Source: Fasciola hepatica (lineage: Eukaryota; Platyhelminthes; Trematoda; Plagiorchiida; Fasciolidae). From it: a stretch of 64,000 bases of DNA. Numbering within the stretch: position 1 is the first letter of the stretch; every line of letters starts with the position of its first letter. Both the position numbers and the translations under genes were made by a program. Positions 48,791 through 60,059 of this stretch are shown here, piece after piece. The DNA lies in the NCBI GenBank assembly GCA_948099385.1, contig CANUEZ040000163.1, positions 10,115,501 through 10,179,500 of the forward strand, in the 5' to 3' direction. The notes under the pieces were generated by a model. The model ran no database searches. It was not told the DNA's origin and worked only from the letters and a program-made list of their open reading frames with translations.

Positions 48791-50136
48791 CATGGCTGAC
48801 CGTTTCATTCTGACTAGATCCAAACACATCAAAGCAAAGATTCATGAGCACATCTGTTCGTGAGGGGATCTATTGTGTATTTTCCGGCTTCACTATGTAC
48901 GGTTGTTTCAAATCGCAAGAACACTTTTCCCATTTACTACATACATTCGCATTTGGAAGGAAACAAAGGAAAGCAATTATCGGAACGAATTTCATAATCA
49001 AAGCTTCAAAACATTGTCATCGTTGGGAGTTAAAGTTCATTCATAGCTTCATTGAATTCAAGTCCTACTTCCTCACGATTTACTAGCTTGATATTCATTG
49101 AGGAGGCGTAGCCAAGTGAAGCACCACATGTATTACTCACACGTGACTGTGCAATCACGAGACACATGCTGGGACACCAACACTTTGAAAAACACCGAAC
49201 GTGCGGCATCACCTTCAAAATATTGTAGCCTAGAAAATATGATGAAAATGACTGATTACTCACCCAAACTGGAGGTCCTTTCGAAAAGACTGTATTTTAC
49301 GACTTCTGGTTTAAAATGAGTGGGATATGTAAACGCAAATTTCAGAAATCAACTGTTTGCGGTATTTAGATTTGTCAACTTGGGTTACGACAAATTACAT
49401 CTCAATCATATTGCCATATTTCACATCTATTTTATTATTTTCTAATAAAATGGATTGATTGGATGAAATCACTTATCACACGTTGACTATTCATACAAAA
49501 AACGTTACCATTCACAAAATCGTAGAAATGTGCAGAAGCAGTGGCACGGTTATTCAGTAAAATGATTCATTACCCAGTCATACTTTGTGAGAATGTCATG
49601 ACATTTTACTAACCTGCAGTCAAGCTGATAGTAGCATTCTCAAAACGGTTCCAGAGTTCTCTGCATTTCTGTTTGTCATCTGAACGTATAGGCATTGTTT
49701 TTGTGGGTAGAATATACAATAATATCTTAGGTTTTCACGCACAAAACATTATCCATAGTTGAGTGCAAATGTTACAAGATATTCTCTTCGTAACCAGTGA
49801 GAGCACAGTGAATTAAAACGGCACAGAAAATAACACCACAAGGAAGTTACAACTATTTCTTATGCACAAATTAACAGTCTACACAAACACTAATTTTACC
49901 TCTAGCTATGTCCATTGATCGAGGTTTGTGATGTTTTCCGTACAACTGTGAACTGTGCAAGTAAAATATTGTGTGAAAATGTGTACATTTAAAGTTTTTT
50001 GAATCTCATATTCACTTACAATTTGTAAGCTGATTTCCAAAATCCATGACGTGTTGGCCATTAGATCGGATAAATCCCTCCAGTCTTAGTTTCAATTCCC
50101 ACAACGTTATTTTGATTCCAGCTTGCAAAGAGAAAC
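48791..50136. other. Anonymous DNA left of the inverted repeat
   Basis: No gene recognised. Plus frames at 48,844-49,086 and 49,098-49,319 lack motifs. The inverted repeat could begin anywhere up to 50,136, because its partner leaves the window. Confidence 0.35.
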
Positions 50137-50345
50137 AGGATTTTAAGACGTGATGTAGGAGTGGACGAGGAGACAGTTAAGACACTATGGTCAGTAATTA
50201 TGATTAGCTTTGAGATCAATCTAGATAAGCCGACCGGAAGGAAAACGGTGAGTTCCAATCTAAACATCCAATACCGGTAAACCAAAGTAAAACAATGGAA
50301 TCGAATTTCCAAAGGACCAGAACAATTTACCCAAATAAAAATTGG

Positions 50346-50699
50346 TCACATCCAAAATTCCTCATTGAAACGACAACCGTAGTATTTTTGCACCTGATAA
50401 TCGACCATGAAGACCAATAACAGGGTTCGTGTGAGTAGCCCAGTAAATAGTTTGTAACTAAAGTTTACGTGAATTCTCTGGTAGGTTCGCTCAAATAAAC
50501 TCGATCCTACTATCTCAGTGCCTTTTATTAGAATAGCTAAACAGAAGCATACCACAAATACAATAAAATGCCTCCCATTGCTGGGCACTGTGTTATCGAT
50601 ATCATCACTAGCATTGTTATCACTGTTCAACTTACTGCCTTCAACATTGATCCAAAGGAGACAAATTACAATCAGATGAAGGTTTTGCAAGATAAGCAT
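50346..50699 (-). CDS. Hypothetical membrane-protein fragment in left arm
   Basis: A 117-codon frame has a hydrophobic start (LILQNLHLIVICLLW), a polar segment (SKLNSDNNASDDIDNTVPSN), a second hydrophobic helix (HFIVFVVCFCLAILI), then GSSLFERTYQRIHVNFSYKL and FTGLLTRTLLLVFM. The order (Trp, Asn-rich outer loop, helix, basic segment with xIHxxxxxxL) faintly resembles the start of the second membrane domain of ABCC transporters, but no nucleotide-binding motif is present, so this is only a suggestion. The counterpart in the right arm is broken by an 11-base deletion and stops. It could be a decayed exon in both arms. Confidence 0.3.
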   Translation of the reverse strand: MLILQNLHLIVICLLWINVEGSKLNSDNNASDDIDNTVPSNGRHFIVFVVCFCLAILIKGTEIVGSSLFERTYQRIHVNFSYKLFTGLLTRTLLLVFMVDYQVQKYYGCRFNEEFWM

Positions 50700-50860
50700 G
50701 CCGCCGACAGGTTAATCGGTCTGATCTTTCTTTTGGGTTTTTATAACAACTATATTGACCACTCAACGAGTCCCTTTTGGGACAACCAATCAGGGAAGCA
50801 AAAAACAATAAATTTTCTGGTAAGCTAATTGCTATGCTAGACAATCTTCATGATCCAGAC

Positions 50861-53800
50861 TTATCACATCAAACCAAAACGTGCGAGAGCTTTGTTCACT
50901 CTGACTAATTATAATTGGTAGATTACAGAAACAGAATCGAAAAACCAACAGAAAAAACAATCGTCAGTCTTTTAAGAAAGCAAAGCTGAATCTGGACAGC
51001 TATTTTCTTTTAAGTCAGCTAGTTGCTCCCATCGCATGACGGGAGAAGGAAGATCGTGGAAAGGCCTATATTGTGCCATGCATTAGACCCTATGAAACTT
51101 AGAACACAAGGTCATATGAAAACTGCTTTTTCTCAAAGAACAAGTGGGTAACCTGTATCAGCAAACGAGAGCCGCAATGGTTTTTCCGATTATTGCCGAA
51201 GCCGATGCAAAAAATAAATGTTTATGGAAGAATATCGCTGGAGAATTTATGTGGGCTTTACTAGGTATTCCACGAGAAGCACCTATTTTCTGCATATCGT
51301 AGCATGAAGAAGTGCCTAATAACTTTCGGCTATCAACTTTGTAAACACCTTGACTTCAGTATTCCATCACAGTTTGCCCTATTTATTGCAAAATAAACAG
51401 CGACACGACAATAAATGTCTAACTTACAACGTTATCATTATCTTGTTCCTAAATGATCGCATGATCCAATGAAAGAAGGTTGTTCCCTAAACAATGATGA
51501 AGAGATAATACCTAGTTAACCGTTGAATTTGTTATTTCAGTTTAAAACACCTTTCTTGACAGGCTGATTCGTAGGACTCATGCATTTGTAAAACGGAAAA
51601 TACACTTGCGTTTTTCAAATCCAACGTTCACCGCTGTGGGCCTAGGCCGAATTGGCGACATTACGCTTACCGGGACGATGTTTCACTAACGGAGTTATCG
51701 TGGGTCGGCAAGTTGGATACGAATAACGCAAGTGAATATACAGTGACCCGTTAATTACCAATCTAATTATACACACCAACAGCGCTAGACTCGTCGGTCA
51801 ATTCTCAATGGGATGAACAACACTCGGCTGAATCTAAACCGAATGAAGTTGCAATATTTTCATTGAATGTATCATTGGAACGTGGAACTTGATTCGGTAA
51901 GCGGGATATCACCCATTATATTCCACCTCTAGACATGGATTTTCGAGAGTAAAAATGCAGATGTATTTCCCATTACACACCATTCATATTCCCTTGGCCA
52001 AGACCACATCCTATTGATCATCTATCTGCTTTTCGAAAGTGACAAGTTCTGGTTCTAGTGTGTTTCCATTAGGCACTCTGAAAATAACAAGAAGTTTATT
52101 GGCGCATAATGTCTGCATTCAATCAGCCACAAGCTTAGGGCCACAGTTTCAAATATGCGTTAGTGCTAGACACACCGGCGGGGCTAATTCTGGGATCGAG
52201 AATCAGCCGGGCTCATCGTACGCATAAAAGTGATGATTACGAACTGATATGAAGTGACAGCAAACCACTGCAGTAGAGTTGATGGCAAATTGGGCATTGA
52301 AGATGCATGGACAAACCACGCAGATATCATCATTCGTAATTCATGAGTCCCCGATCTTTAGAGAACAAGGGGCGGCCCATTTGGTGATAACATCCAAGAA
52401 TACAAAGAAAAAACGAACATTAGAAAGCCAGAAGTTGTACTTCAGGGTCCACCCTGTGCTGTCTGGATGAAAGTAACACTTTGGAGTCTAATTCCAAAAC
52501 CATAAAATATCATGAAGTAGTAACATTGGACTCAACCTGAAAAAGCCAAAGAATGATAGTCGACCACAAGAACAGATCTGCTCACATCGTTACCAGAACC
52601 CCAACGAAAGCCCCAAGTGGTAACCCATGGCGTTCGATCAAGTACCACTTCCAAGATCACGGAAGCGTGCTGGACAACAGTATACCTGTAATGCTTGTCT
52701 AAAAAGCAATCTGCTTAAATTGTTATTCACCGCATTTGAGCCAAGTTGAGGGTAACAGTGGACGCATCGATTGACGCAAGCAATACAGGCTGGTGCAGCC
52801 ACCAATCCGATCTAAGCGCATAGGGTAAGCTATCCAAACTATCCTCCACCGTCCGCGTCCCATTTTTAGCTTTTTAACTGAATAAACATTTCCATCAAAA
52901 ACCTAATATCGCAATTCCATCGTTTCTCATTATCTGAAGGGTACATTTAATTAAATTGCTGTCACGCCGGCATTTTATGGCAAATCATTTATGTCAAACT
53001 GTTTCCTAATAAATTAGTTTTATCGTGCAAGTTACAAATCGCACACGGGTGGAAAATTCAAGAGTGGCCAACGGACAAAGTCAGCGTACATACCACGCGA
53101 TCACGCTATTCAAACTAAAAAGTGCAATTAAACAAGTGTTCGTTTAGTTACTTTTTAAACCATTATGTCCTACGGGAACCACAAAAATCTCTCGTACACT
53201 TCATCCACTTTTATGATCTGAAGGAACTTCCAAATCTGCTTACAGAATAGTACAACTGAGTCGACAGTTTCGTGCAAAATAAGCCGAAATCATGTAGTCA
53301 TTCTGGATGGAGTTCGCAGCCGTTTCTTACGTGTTGCGGTGGGAAAATTCTCCTTCTTTTGAGAAACCCAATAGGCCAAAAATTCTCAGTCTCAGCTTCC
53401 TAGGTAACTTTATATGAATATGAACATATGGTGAAAAAATCCAACTTGTGCTGTGGCCTCGGGTTGTCCACAAAGGCCTCATGAGACCAAAACCTGATGC
53501 AAGCTGAGTCGATGAGCACGAGAATTTGCGGTCATTTTCAAGGCTTACATTCAGTCTTTTGAGAAAATTGCAAGATCATTGTTTTTCTTGCAGCTCGTGC
53601 GTTATTTTTTTGGCCGTGAGTGCCGTGAACTTCGAACGAATCTGTTTGTCAGGTCAATGAAAACTAAACATCACGTTCCGCCTAACTGCGTGTAGCAGAT
53701 AACGTCTGAAATAGCAAACTCATATGTGTGTGGCCGTTTTCTACTTAGGTCAGAAACAAAGATGTGGTTCTGTGGGTCATCCATGTGGAACACCAGACAA

Positions 53801-54114
53801 AGCCTACTGTCTGTAAATAAGCTATACAGAAAAACATCTGCAATTTATTTGATTCATCACAAAATCAAGACTGGATAACCCTAAAAAATTACTGAAGCTC
53901 TGTACAGCTGCTTCATCCTTGCTCGGAATCATTAGTAGTGTCCATATACCGAGGTATACGTGACACTCGAAATCTATTTGAATGATTTCGAGATATATAG
54001 GCAGACCCATCACGGGTTGGTCCTCTCTATATAGCACAATATAGCGCCGTTTTCCACTATACCATATTCCACATTTTTTCGGAATTAGCTCAAAATTTTC
54101 AAAATAAGATCAAA
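50861..54114. other. Left-arm interior without recognised gene
   Basis: No coding content is recognised. Frames 52,039-52,227, 52,279-52,470 and 53,822-54,037 are unchanged in the right arm, but that reflects recent duplication rather than selection. None has a known motif. Confidence 0.4.
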
Positions 54115-54440
54115 CGTATTCGGAATTGCCCCTCGATTGACTGCTTGAGATTTCCTCCTGATTGGTCCGACGACCGGCGTAATAATCACCCCTACACATT
54201 TCGCGTAGGTGGCCACACCTTGTGCTCGTCGTCTGCACAACGCATTAAGATGTGCGTCCACCATTACGCATGTGGACTCAACCTTGTCGGACCCAGAGCT
54301 AGGAAGCTCAGTCATTATCGTGTGACCGAGGCAAGTGGTCGAGAGTTGATCAACACCAAGATCAGTAGAAGGAGACATGTCCCTCAGTCGACTTGATACG
54401 TTCCAAGTGGGCAAACTGAACAAAGTAGGTGAAATCCAAC
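54115..54440 (-). repeat. Unknown repeat Y, left-arm copy
   Basis: Inverted duplicate of the copy at 59,705-60,030; see that entry. The minus frame 54,085-54,423 is open for 112 codons. Confidence 0.85.
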
Positions 54441-55398
54441 TGCGATCACAGACTGATTCGGAGTACTGTAATGGAAAATGAGAGCTCTATTGTGGTTACA
54501 CTGAAAAAAATATATGCGAATTTCAATCTGCCTTCATAATTGCCTAGTGGTACTAAAAATAATCGGGGCATACGAATGGTAGGCTTCCGTTAGGCTCGAT
54601 CTCTGATTCAGAGTTAGTTCACACTTCGGATGTCAAAGTTTATAAATTCGCATGGGAACGATGCATGAGCGTGTTTTTCTCCATTTTGTGTTAGCAACAT
54701 CCAATAAAGCCTAGGGTGCAGGCTGAAGAACAGCGGCATTCCGTGATCTATTCATATTAGTATGTGAACTGAGGATTAGTTACGGAAAGTGCATTACGGT
54801 CAGAGTAGTGAAAACAAATCCCAATTGCTCCACTTGGGTTTGGTTTGAGACTTTAAGTACCAAAAGTCACAATCTTTGCTGGTTTTGTAGAATGAAATTT
54901 CCTTCGGCCTATTTCCTGCACCTGTATTTTGTTGTGCCATGCAATCCTCGTCCATTCGTTCAAGAAGAAAGCTCCTTCAACTTCAGGTTATGTCTTGATA
55001 AAGATGTCTTTCATTGCGTCACAGTTATTCATTTGCCGACCGACTAAATTTATTCTGATCTCTTACAATGACATTTTGACCCCAGATAAGCTCCATGATA
55101 GTCTTGGTGATGTGAACGTCTAACAACCACATACATTCACAACCGAAAGGGTTACGTTTTCAGCTCTTGCACCTATGTTTTCTACTTTTGGAGCCATTTG
55201 CGAGACTTGTGGTATGGGTGTGGATGCTTTCACATACCAAAATTGGTATGAAAAACAGGAAGAACGTTGTGGACAGATTACTCGGTTTATTTTACGTTAT
55301 TTCAGTTCGTTGTCAAAGCCCTATAAAAACAGTCACATAAAATAAAATAATATGGTGAAGTTGTGATCTAGGTGGCTCCGCATGGAGGTAATGTAGGA
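54441..55398. other. Left-arm interior without recognised gene
   Basis: Contains the plus frames 54,808-55,047 and 54,929-55,123, duplicated exactly in the right arm. No motif recognised. Confidence 0.4.
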
Positions 55399-55882
55399 AT
55401 TCCGATCTAACAAGCTTCACTCCACTATCTTTGATCAGAGTCGGGGAAACTTATCGAAGGCCGGTGGTTTGTGTCGTCCTGAGACTTGGTTTTCATTGTG
55501 CATTTTCGCTTCAGTGGGTGGATCTACTGAAGCAGACCATTGAACGAGTGCCGGAGTAGCTGCCTGGAGCTGACACTGCAGGCCAGCTGACTGTCTTAAA
55601 GTGCTCTGCTCAGCCTTTCAGACGAAGCTGCTAATTGTGAAATGGCGGAACCTTGGCCTTACAGACCGTTTCACTCACACCTAATGGTCCCCTAGTGGCA
55701 ACTCGCACAAGATAAAATAACTTGTGAACGGATGCCAAAGCGACAGCTAACTGCATCTCTAATGCATGCTGCGACCAAAAGATTTCGCGATCTCTCTGTA
55801 GACTAGCATTCAGTGACTCTATATGCTTTCTTTCAGCCCGAATTGACTGATTTCCCCTCCACTTCCCACGATCTACGTCCAC
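55399..55882 (-). pseudogene. RTE LINE linker and RT start, left arm
   Basis: Inverted duplicate of 58,262-58,745. The minus frame 55,882-55,631 encodes the linker, ending VCKAKVPPFHN and a stop. Reading on through further stops, AEHFKTVSW and SPTLIKDSGVKLV match the start of the RTE RT region (usual forms WAEHFxxQFxWP and PPxLFKDGG). On its upstream side lie about 260 bases of arm, then the arm boundary and repeat X. Confidence 0.8.
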
Positions 55883-56145
55883 ACCGAAACAAGCGAAAAA
55901 AACCAGATTTGAATATTCGACATTTCAATGAGAATCGAAAGATCCCGGCCTTCAACTACTCTACTGTAATACGAAGGGTGGTCCGCTGGTCTGATAAATA
56001 TAGTCACACAGATCCAAACACTCAATCACAACATGAATTTGGTTGCAATAGAAAAACGGAGTCGGTGAAACGATGATAAATCATTAGGATAGAAACCGGA
56101 AGTTAGGGGTCAACGTTTCTTTGGGGATAAATAAACAGCTCAGGG

Positions 56146-57998
56146 GGCGGGGAAAGTCTCACGGAAGGAGATGATTCATTTTTACTTCATCAGTGTTTTG
56201 TCTTGCGGGTGTGACCGAAATGGTATCCGAAAGAGAAATAGAAAAGAGAGAACGATTTACAGAGTGACATCAATTCATTACATGAACCAATTCATTTCAC
56301 ATCACACGCGCAACATTTAGATATGTTTATCCTATTCGTCGATTGGTACGTCACAGTAAATTTAACGGATCATCACAGAATTTCGAGGATAATTGCACAC
56401 CTGAAATTAAGTTCATAAGAAATTATGATATTTTTTATAGATTGGAATCCTTCATTTCTTATCTTCGAGTTATTTTGACCAGTAAGCGTACTTCCGCTTA
56501 AAACGCTGATGCTCATAATCTCTTTCTCGTTGTCACTGCACTCACCTAGACATTTTTGACCCTTTTCATTTTACGGAGTTGAAACAGAATTCAGCTATGA
56601 TCAGAATTATATTCCTCCGTAACAATCGGGATCACATCCTGTAGTTATTCCATTTTACAGGCATCAAGGCGGACTCTTCAGCATAGTAAAAGTTCCTAGT
56701 ATTCAAAAATAAACCCACAATAAATCAATTTTATTGACGGCTGTCTCATTTAGTCATTCTTTGTGTGGTTAACGAACTTGAATAAGGAGAACCAATGAAC
56801 TCAATACTGGCGTCTATCACGATTTTCACCAGAGAGGATATCCAGCACTCGGTCTCCGTTACTGTGGAATCTGGAGGTCCTTGCAACTTTGACATGTATT
56901 CAAATCGTACGGTACACTTTCATTTTCGACTACAAAACACTCCACATGTTTTCTATATGGTTCAGCCTATGACATTACGGACTTAGCCAAAGCAATTCAG
57001 CACGTGAATGGATCTTTTCTACGTAAACAAAATTCTGATTTCGAGTGTCAAAGGGTGTTTTCATAAATGAAAACGTCTCCACTCGTTTCTCTCAGTTTAT
57101 CCAAAGTTCATCCAGAGGCGATCTCCCACGGTTTCTCCCCCAAAAAACACTGAAGGTCGTTCCATCGATCAAGACCAAAACATTTTTCCGGCTGGAAAAT
57201 TAGTATCTTTTTTAGGATCCTCGAGGCTCAATCTTCCTATCAGTATTGGTACAAATAGGTATCGAATGCACTGATTTAATGGTTATCAACCTCCCATCTA
57301 TACCTTTCCTAATCATTTTGTAACCAGAACCCGCAGCTTTTAGCCCCGACCCACTATCTTCAACAGCAACCCATCGTTCTTCAGCCTTGGCGCATAAACT
57401 TTTGCCATGCCGCTGCAAACCAGTCAGATCAAAAGTTTCAGAATATCATGTCATAAAGAGATAGTGAAACAATATATTTTTTTCTAAAATGTTTGGTGTT
57501 CCAATGCTAAGGGAACACATGGGAAAATGTGACTATCACATGCTGCGCAGTTGACCGAGGTGACGGTCTCAAATGCTGCACCGCAAGTTAATTGAAGAAG
57601 GTTTGGACGACGTGCCCGTTTCGTCAAAATATGTGGTACAGCCCGTATTATTGTTGGTAGGTAAACCCCCATCATTGACACAGACTTATTTATGCTGCAA
57701 CATTTGACATCAATACTATCACCAAAATCCAAACACTGATAAGGGTTGTACTACATAGTTCGACGACACGAGCACATCGTTCAAACTTTCGCCAATCAAT
57801 TTGCGGTGATACCATTGATACCATTTCTACAATCAGCTGCACAGCATATGCTGGTACGACTTTCTCATTTGATCCCTAAGCATTGCAACACCAATCTTTG
57901 TAGGAAAAAAAAACAATTTTACCAATGTCTTTTGATATCATTTTTTTCCGAAGTGATGGTGAACCAACTCCTCCCCTGAGACTATGAACTTTACCCCT
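56146..57998. other. Spacer of the inverted repeat
   Basis: Single-copy centre between the arms, about 1.85 kb. Most of its left half is repeat X (56,325-57,300). The right part (57,300-57,998) shows no recognised content; minus frames at 57,212-57,418 and 57,484-57,732 and a plus frame at 57,746-57,979 have no known motif. Confidence 0.85.
56325..57300 (+). repeat. Unknown repeat X, copy 2 in the spacer
   Basis: Aligns in order and orientation with 33,320-34,450, as described there. It sits directly beyond the inner end of the left arm and keeps the same neighbour (LINE linker on its left) as the 33-kb copy. Confidence 0.75.
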
Positions 57999-58261
57999 CC
58001 CTGAGCTGTTTATTTATCCCCAAAGAAACGTTGACCCCTAACTTCCGGTTTCTATCCTAATGATTTATCATCGTTTCACCGACTCCGTTTTTCTATTGCA
58101 ACCAAATTCATGTTGTGATTGAGTGTTTGGATCTGTGTGACTATATTTATCAGACCAGCGGACCACCCTTCGTATTACAGTAGAGTAGTTGAAGGCCGGG
58201 ATCTTTCGATTCTCATTGAAATGTCGAATATTCAAATCTGGTTTTTTTCGCTTGTTTCGGT

Positions 58262-58745
58262 GTGGACGTAGATCGTGGGAAGTGGAGGGGAAATCAGTCA
58301 ATTCGGGCTGAAAGAAAGCATATAGAGTCACTGAATGCTAGTCTACAGAGAGATCGCGAAATCTTTTGGTCGCAGCATGCATTAGAGATGCAGTTAGCTG
58401 TCGCTTTGGCATCCGTTCACAAGTTATTTTATCTTGTGCGAGTTGCCACTAGGGGACCATTAGGTGTGAGTGAAACGGTCTGTAAGGCCAAGGTTCCGCC
58501 ATTTCACAATTAGCAGCTTCGTCTGAAAGGCTGAGCAGAGCACTTTAAGACAGTCAGCTGGCCTGCAGTGTCAGCTCCAGGCAGCTACTCCGGCACTCGT
58601 TCAATGGTCTGCTTCAGTAGATCCACCCACTGAAGCGAAAATGCACAATGAAAACCAAGTCTCAGGACGACACAAACCACCGGCCTTCGATAAGTTTCCC
58701 CGACTCTGATCAAAGATAGTGGAGTGAAGCTTGTTAGATCGGAAT
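58262..58745 (+). pseudogene. RTE LINE linker and RT start, right arm
   Basis: The frame 58,262-58,513 (83 codons) includes NASLQRDREIFWSQHALEMQ, then VALASVHKLFYLVRVATRGP and VSETVCKAKVPPFHN before a stop. It aligns with the linker of the LINE at 25.9-26.2 kb (AEEMEVAVASGSSQRLFKLI, VSEMICERNGELI). Downstream, AEHFKTVSW and SPTLIKDSGVKLV continue into the RT start through several stops. The remainder of the RT is absent, so this is an internal fragment. Confidence 0.8.
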
Positions 58746-59704
58746 TCCTACATTACCTCCATGCGGAGCCACCTAGATCACAACTTCACCATATTATTTT
58801 ATTTTATGTGACTGTTTTTATAGGGCTTTGACAACGAACTGAAATAACGTAAAATAAACCGAGTAATCTGTCCACAACGTTCTTCCTGTTTTTCATACCA
58901 ATTTTGGTATGTGAAAGCATCCACACCCATACCACAAGTCTCGCAAATGGCTCCAAAAGTAGAAAACATAGGTGCAAGAGCTGAAAACGTAACCCTTTCG
59001 GTTGTGAATGTATGTGGTTGTTAGACGTTCACATCACCAAGACTATCATGGAGCTTATCTGGGGTCAAAATGTCATTGTAAGAGATCAGAATAAATTTAG
59101 TCGGTCGGCAAATGAATAACTGTGACGCAATGAAAGACATCTTTATCAAGACATAACCTGAAGTTGAAGGAGCTTTCTTCTTGAACGAATGGACGAGGAT
59201 TGCATGGCACAACAAAATACAGGTGCAGGAAATAGGCCGAAGGAAATTTCATTCTACAAAACCAGCAAAGATTGTGACTTTTGGTACTTAAAGTCTCAAA
59301 CCAAACCCAAGTGGAGCAATTGGGATTTGTTTTCACTACTCTGACCGTAATGCACTTTCCGTAACTAATCCTCAGTTCACATACTAATATGAATAGATCA
59401 CGGAATGCCGCTGTTCTTCAGCCTGCACCCTAGGCTTTATTGGATGTTGCTAACACAAAATGGAGAAAAACACGCTCATGCATCGTTCCCATGCGAATTT
59501 ATAAACTTTGACATCCGAAGTGTGAACTAACTCTGAATCAGAGATCGAGCCTAACGGAAGCCTACCATTCGTATGCCCCGATTATTTTTAGTACCACTAG
59601 GCAATTATGAAGGCAGATTGAAATTCGCATATATTTTTTTCAGTGTAACCACAATAGAGCTCTCATTTTCCATTACAGTACTCCGAATCAGTCTGTGATC
59701 GCAG
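58746..59704. other. Right-arm interior without recognised gene
   Basis: Inverted duplicate of 54,440-55,398. No gene recognised. Confidence 0.4.
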
Positions 59705-60030
59705 TTGGATTTCACCTACTTTGTTCAGTTTGCCCACTTGGAACGTATCAAGTCGACTGAGGGACATGTCTCCTTCTACTGATCTTGGTGTTGATCAACT
59801 CTCGACCACTTGCCTCGGTCACACGATAATGACTGAGCTTCCTAGCTCTGGGTCCGACAAGGTTGAGTCCACATGCGTAATGGTGGACGCACATCTTAAT
59901 GCGTTGTGCAGACGACGAGCACAAGGTGTGGCCACCTACGCGAAATGTGTAGGGGTGATTATTACGCCGGTCGTCGGACCAATCAGGAGGAAATCTCAAG
60001 CAGTCAATCGAGGGGCAATTCCGAATACGT
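59705..60030 (+). repeat. Unknown repeat Y, right-arm copy, with 112-codon frame
   Basis: The plus frame 59,721-60,059 is open for 112 codons and includes CLGHTIMTELPSSGSDKVES, DAHLNALCRRRAQGVATYAK and VVGPIRRKSQAV. A third, diverged copy at 37,080-37,400 keeps many of the same words with stops. The composition is that of a basic soluble protein fragment, perhaps from an unclassified mobile element; no known domain fits. An opposite-strand frame (59,748-59,999) is probably a shadow. Confidence 0.7.
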
Positions 60031-60059
60031 TTGATCTTATTTTGAAAATTTTGAGCTAA

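Larger units (their letters stand above)
50137..56145 (+). repeat. Giant inverted repeat, left arm
   Basis: Each position pairs with the reverse complement of the right arm. Over 52.0-56.1 kb the paired coordinates sum to 114,144 throughout (for example 52,039 with 62,105 and 56,076 with 58,068), so no net insertion or deletion separates the arms there. Nine pairs of frames, of 62-112 codons, are identical in translation. One base difference was found by eye (54,039 A versus the complement of 60,105 C). The outer part, 50,137 to about 50,860, is more diverged and the sum shifts to 114,137. Identity stops at 56,145. Confidence 0.97.
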
